From: Paenalicyclobacillus mengziensis
GTDB taxonomy: Bacteria > Bacillota > Bacilli > Alicyclobacillales > Alicyclobacillaceae
Direction of reading: 5' to 3'
Assembly: GCF_017298635.1 (NCBI RefSeq)
Contig: NZ_CP071182.1
Location: 1,054,001-1,118,000 of the forward strand
DNA: 64,000 nt
In this document: one piece after another, positions 63,718 through 64,000 of the stretch
Layout: the number at the start of each line of letters is the position of its first letter
Numbering within the stretch: the stretch's first letter is position 1
Position numbers and translations under genes: made by a program
The notes under the pieces: model-generated
The model's input: the letters and a program-made list of their open reading frames with translations, nothing else
The model's database searches: none
Told to the model about the DNA's origin: nothing

Positions 63718-64000
63718 ATGAGCGTAAAGCTTTTCTACAAAACGCAACGAGAGCTTGCCATTTCGTTAAACTCCCTCGTGGATGCTTATTGGCAAGACGA
63801 AGTTGATGAAGAGGTTCTCTTCAAAAACGTTCAGGACATTTATACGAATAATCAAGCAAAAGTGTTGAAAAATGGAGGTTTTACGACCGTTCTAAGGCAA
63901 CAATGCGGAAAAAGACGGCTTGTAGTCATAGAACGAATCCTGCATCTGAATGGATTGCTACAGGCTGACTCATCATCCGTACCCCATGGAGGAACCGAGT
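63718..64000 (+). CDS. TIGR04540-like small protein (3' end beyond window)
   Basis: ATG 63718 after GGTGGGA; 94 codons are visible and no stop occurs before the window ends. MSVKLFYKTQRELAISLNSL, then DAYWQDEVDEEVL and QQCGKRRLVVIERILHLNGL resemble TIGR04540 proteins of accessory elements. Function unknown. Confidence 0.55.
   Translation, partial: MSVKLFYKTQRELAISLNSLVDAYWQDEVDEEVLFKNVQDIYTNNQAKVLKNGGFTTVLRQQCGKRRLVVIERILHLNGLLQADSSSVPHGGTE

Overview
The window looks like chromosome from a Gram-positive, endospore-forming Firmicute, probably Alicyclobacillaceae-like. Evidence: a CotF-type coat protein, a sortase with a wall-anchored substrate, a TagO-type glycosyl-1-phosphate transferase, GatCAB, PcrA followed by LigA, many TTG/GTG starts and strong purine-rich Shine-Dalgarno sequences. 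Family assignments rest on motifs read by eye; no database search was run.

Positions 1-22572 are a conserved core: cell-envelope and small-membrane genes (ECF S component end, prenyltransferase-like repeat protein, lipoprotein, L,D-transpeptidase, HxlR regulator, orphan OmpR-type regulator, MFS exporter, DUF420/CtaM-like protein, CotF-like protein, sortase and its Pro-Thr repeat substrate), a tRNA-Pro(CGG), then pcrA, ligA, tagO and the gatC-gatA-gatB-rlmCD operon. Three intergenic repeat systems lie in this part: 18-bp tandem repeats (1716-1893), an array of GC-rich palindromes spaced about 53 bp apart (2783-3408), and five 23-bp inverted repeats with symmetric spacing (11128-11336).

After the rlmCD terminator near 22693 the sequence turns visibly more AT-rich and becomes an accessory region to the end of the window. 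It carries two defence-like segments with the same backbone order: a three-gene minus-strand module (27.0-28.0 kb; 47.9-48.9 kb), a GIY-YIG nuclease (31.8; broken copy at 51.1), a DUF262 protein (33.5; 53.3), a 160-aa minus-strand gene (35.8; 57.0) and an ATPase-like gene (broken at 36.6; intact at 59.8). Between the conserved genes the cargo differs: PIN-like protein, GmrSD-type DUF262-DUF1524 protein, NERD protein and a membrane coiled-coil protein in the first; DUF5986 plus XRE-ImmA/IrrE protein, a HEPN-like protein and a DUF4365 nuclease in the second.

Between the two segments (37.4-47.8 kb) lies a cyclic-di-GMP cluster: an EAL-PAS(x7)-GGDEF protein, a FapA/DUF342 protein, a lone receiver, a small secreted protein, a NarL-type histidine kinase, a TPR protein with a degenerate HD-GYP domain, and a ComFB-like protein. 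Three intact c-di-GMP-I (GEMM) riboswitch aptamers and one decayed tandem copy sit in it; a fourth intact aptamer with a terminator precedes a separate GGDEF gene at 55.5 kb. The genes thus combine synthesis, breakdown and sensing of c-di-GMP with RNA-level feedback. No integrase, transposase, CRISPR array or conjugation gene was recognised.
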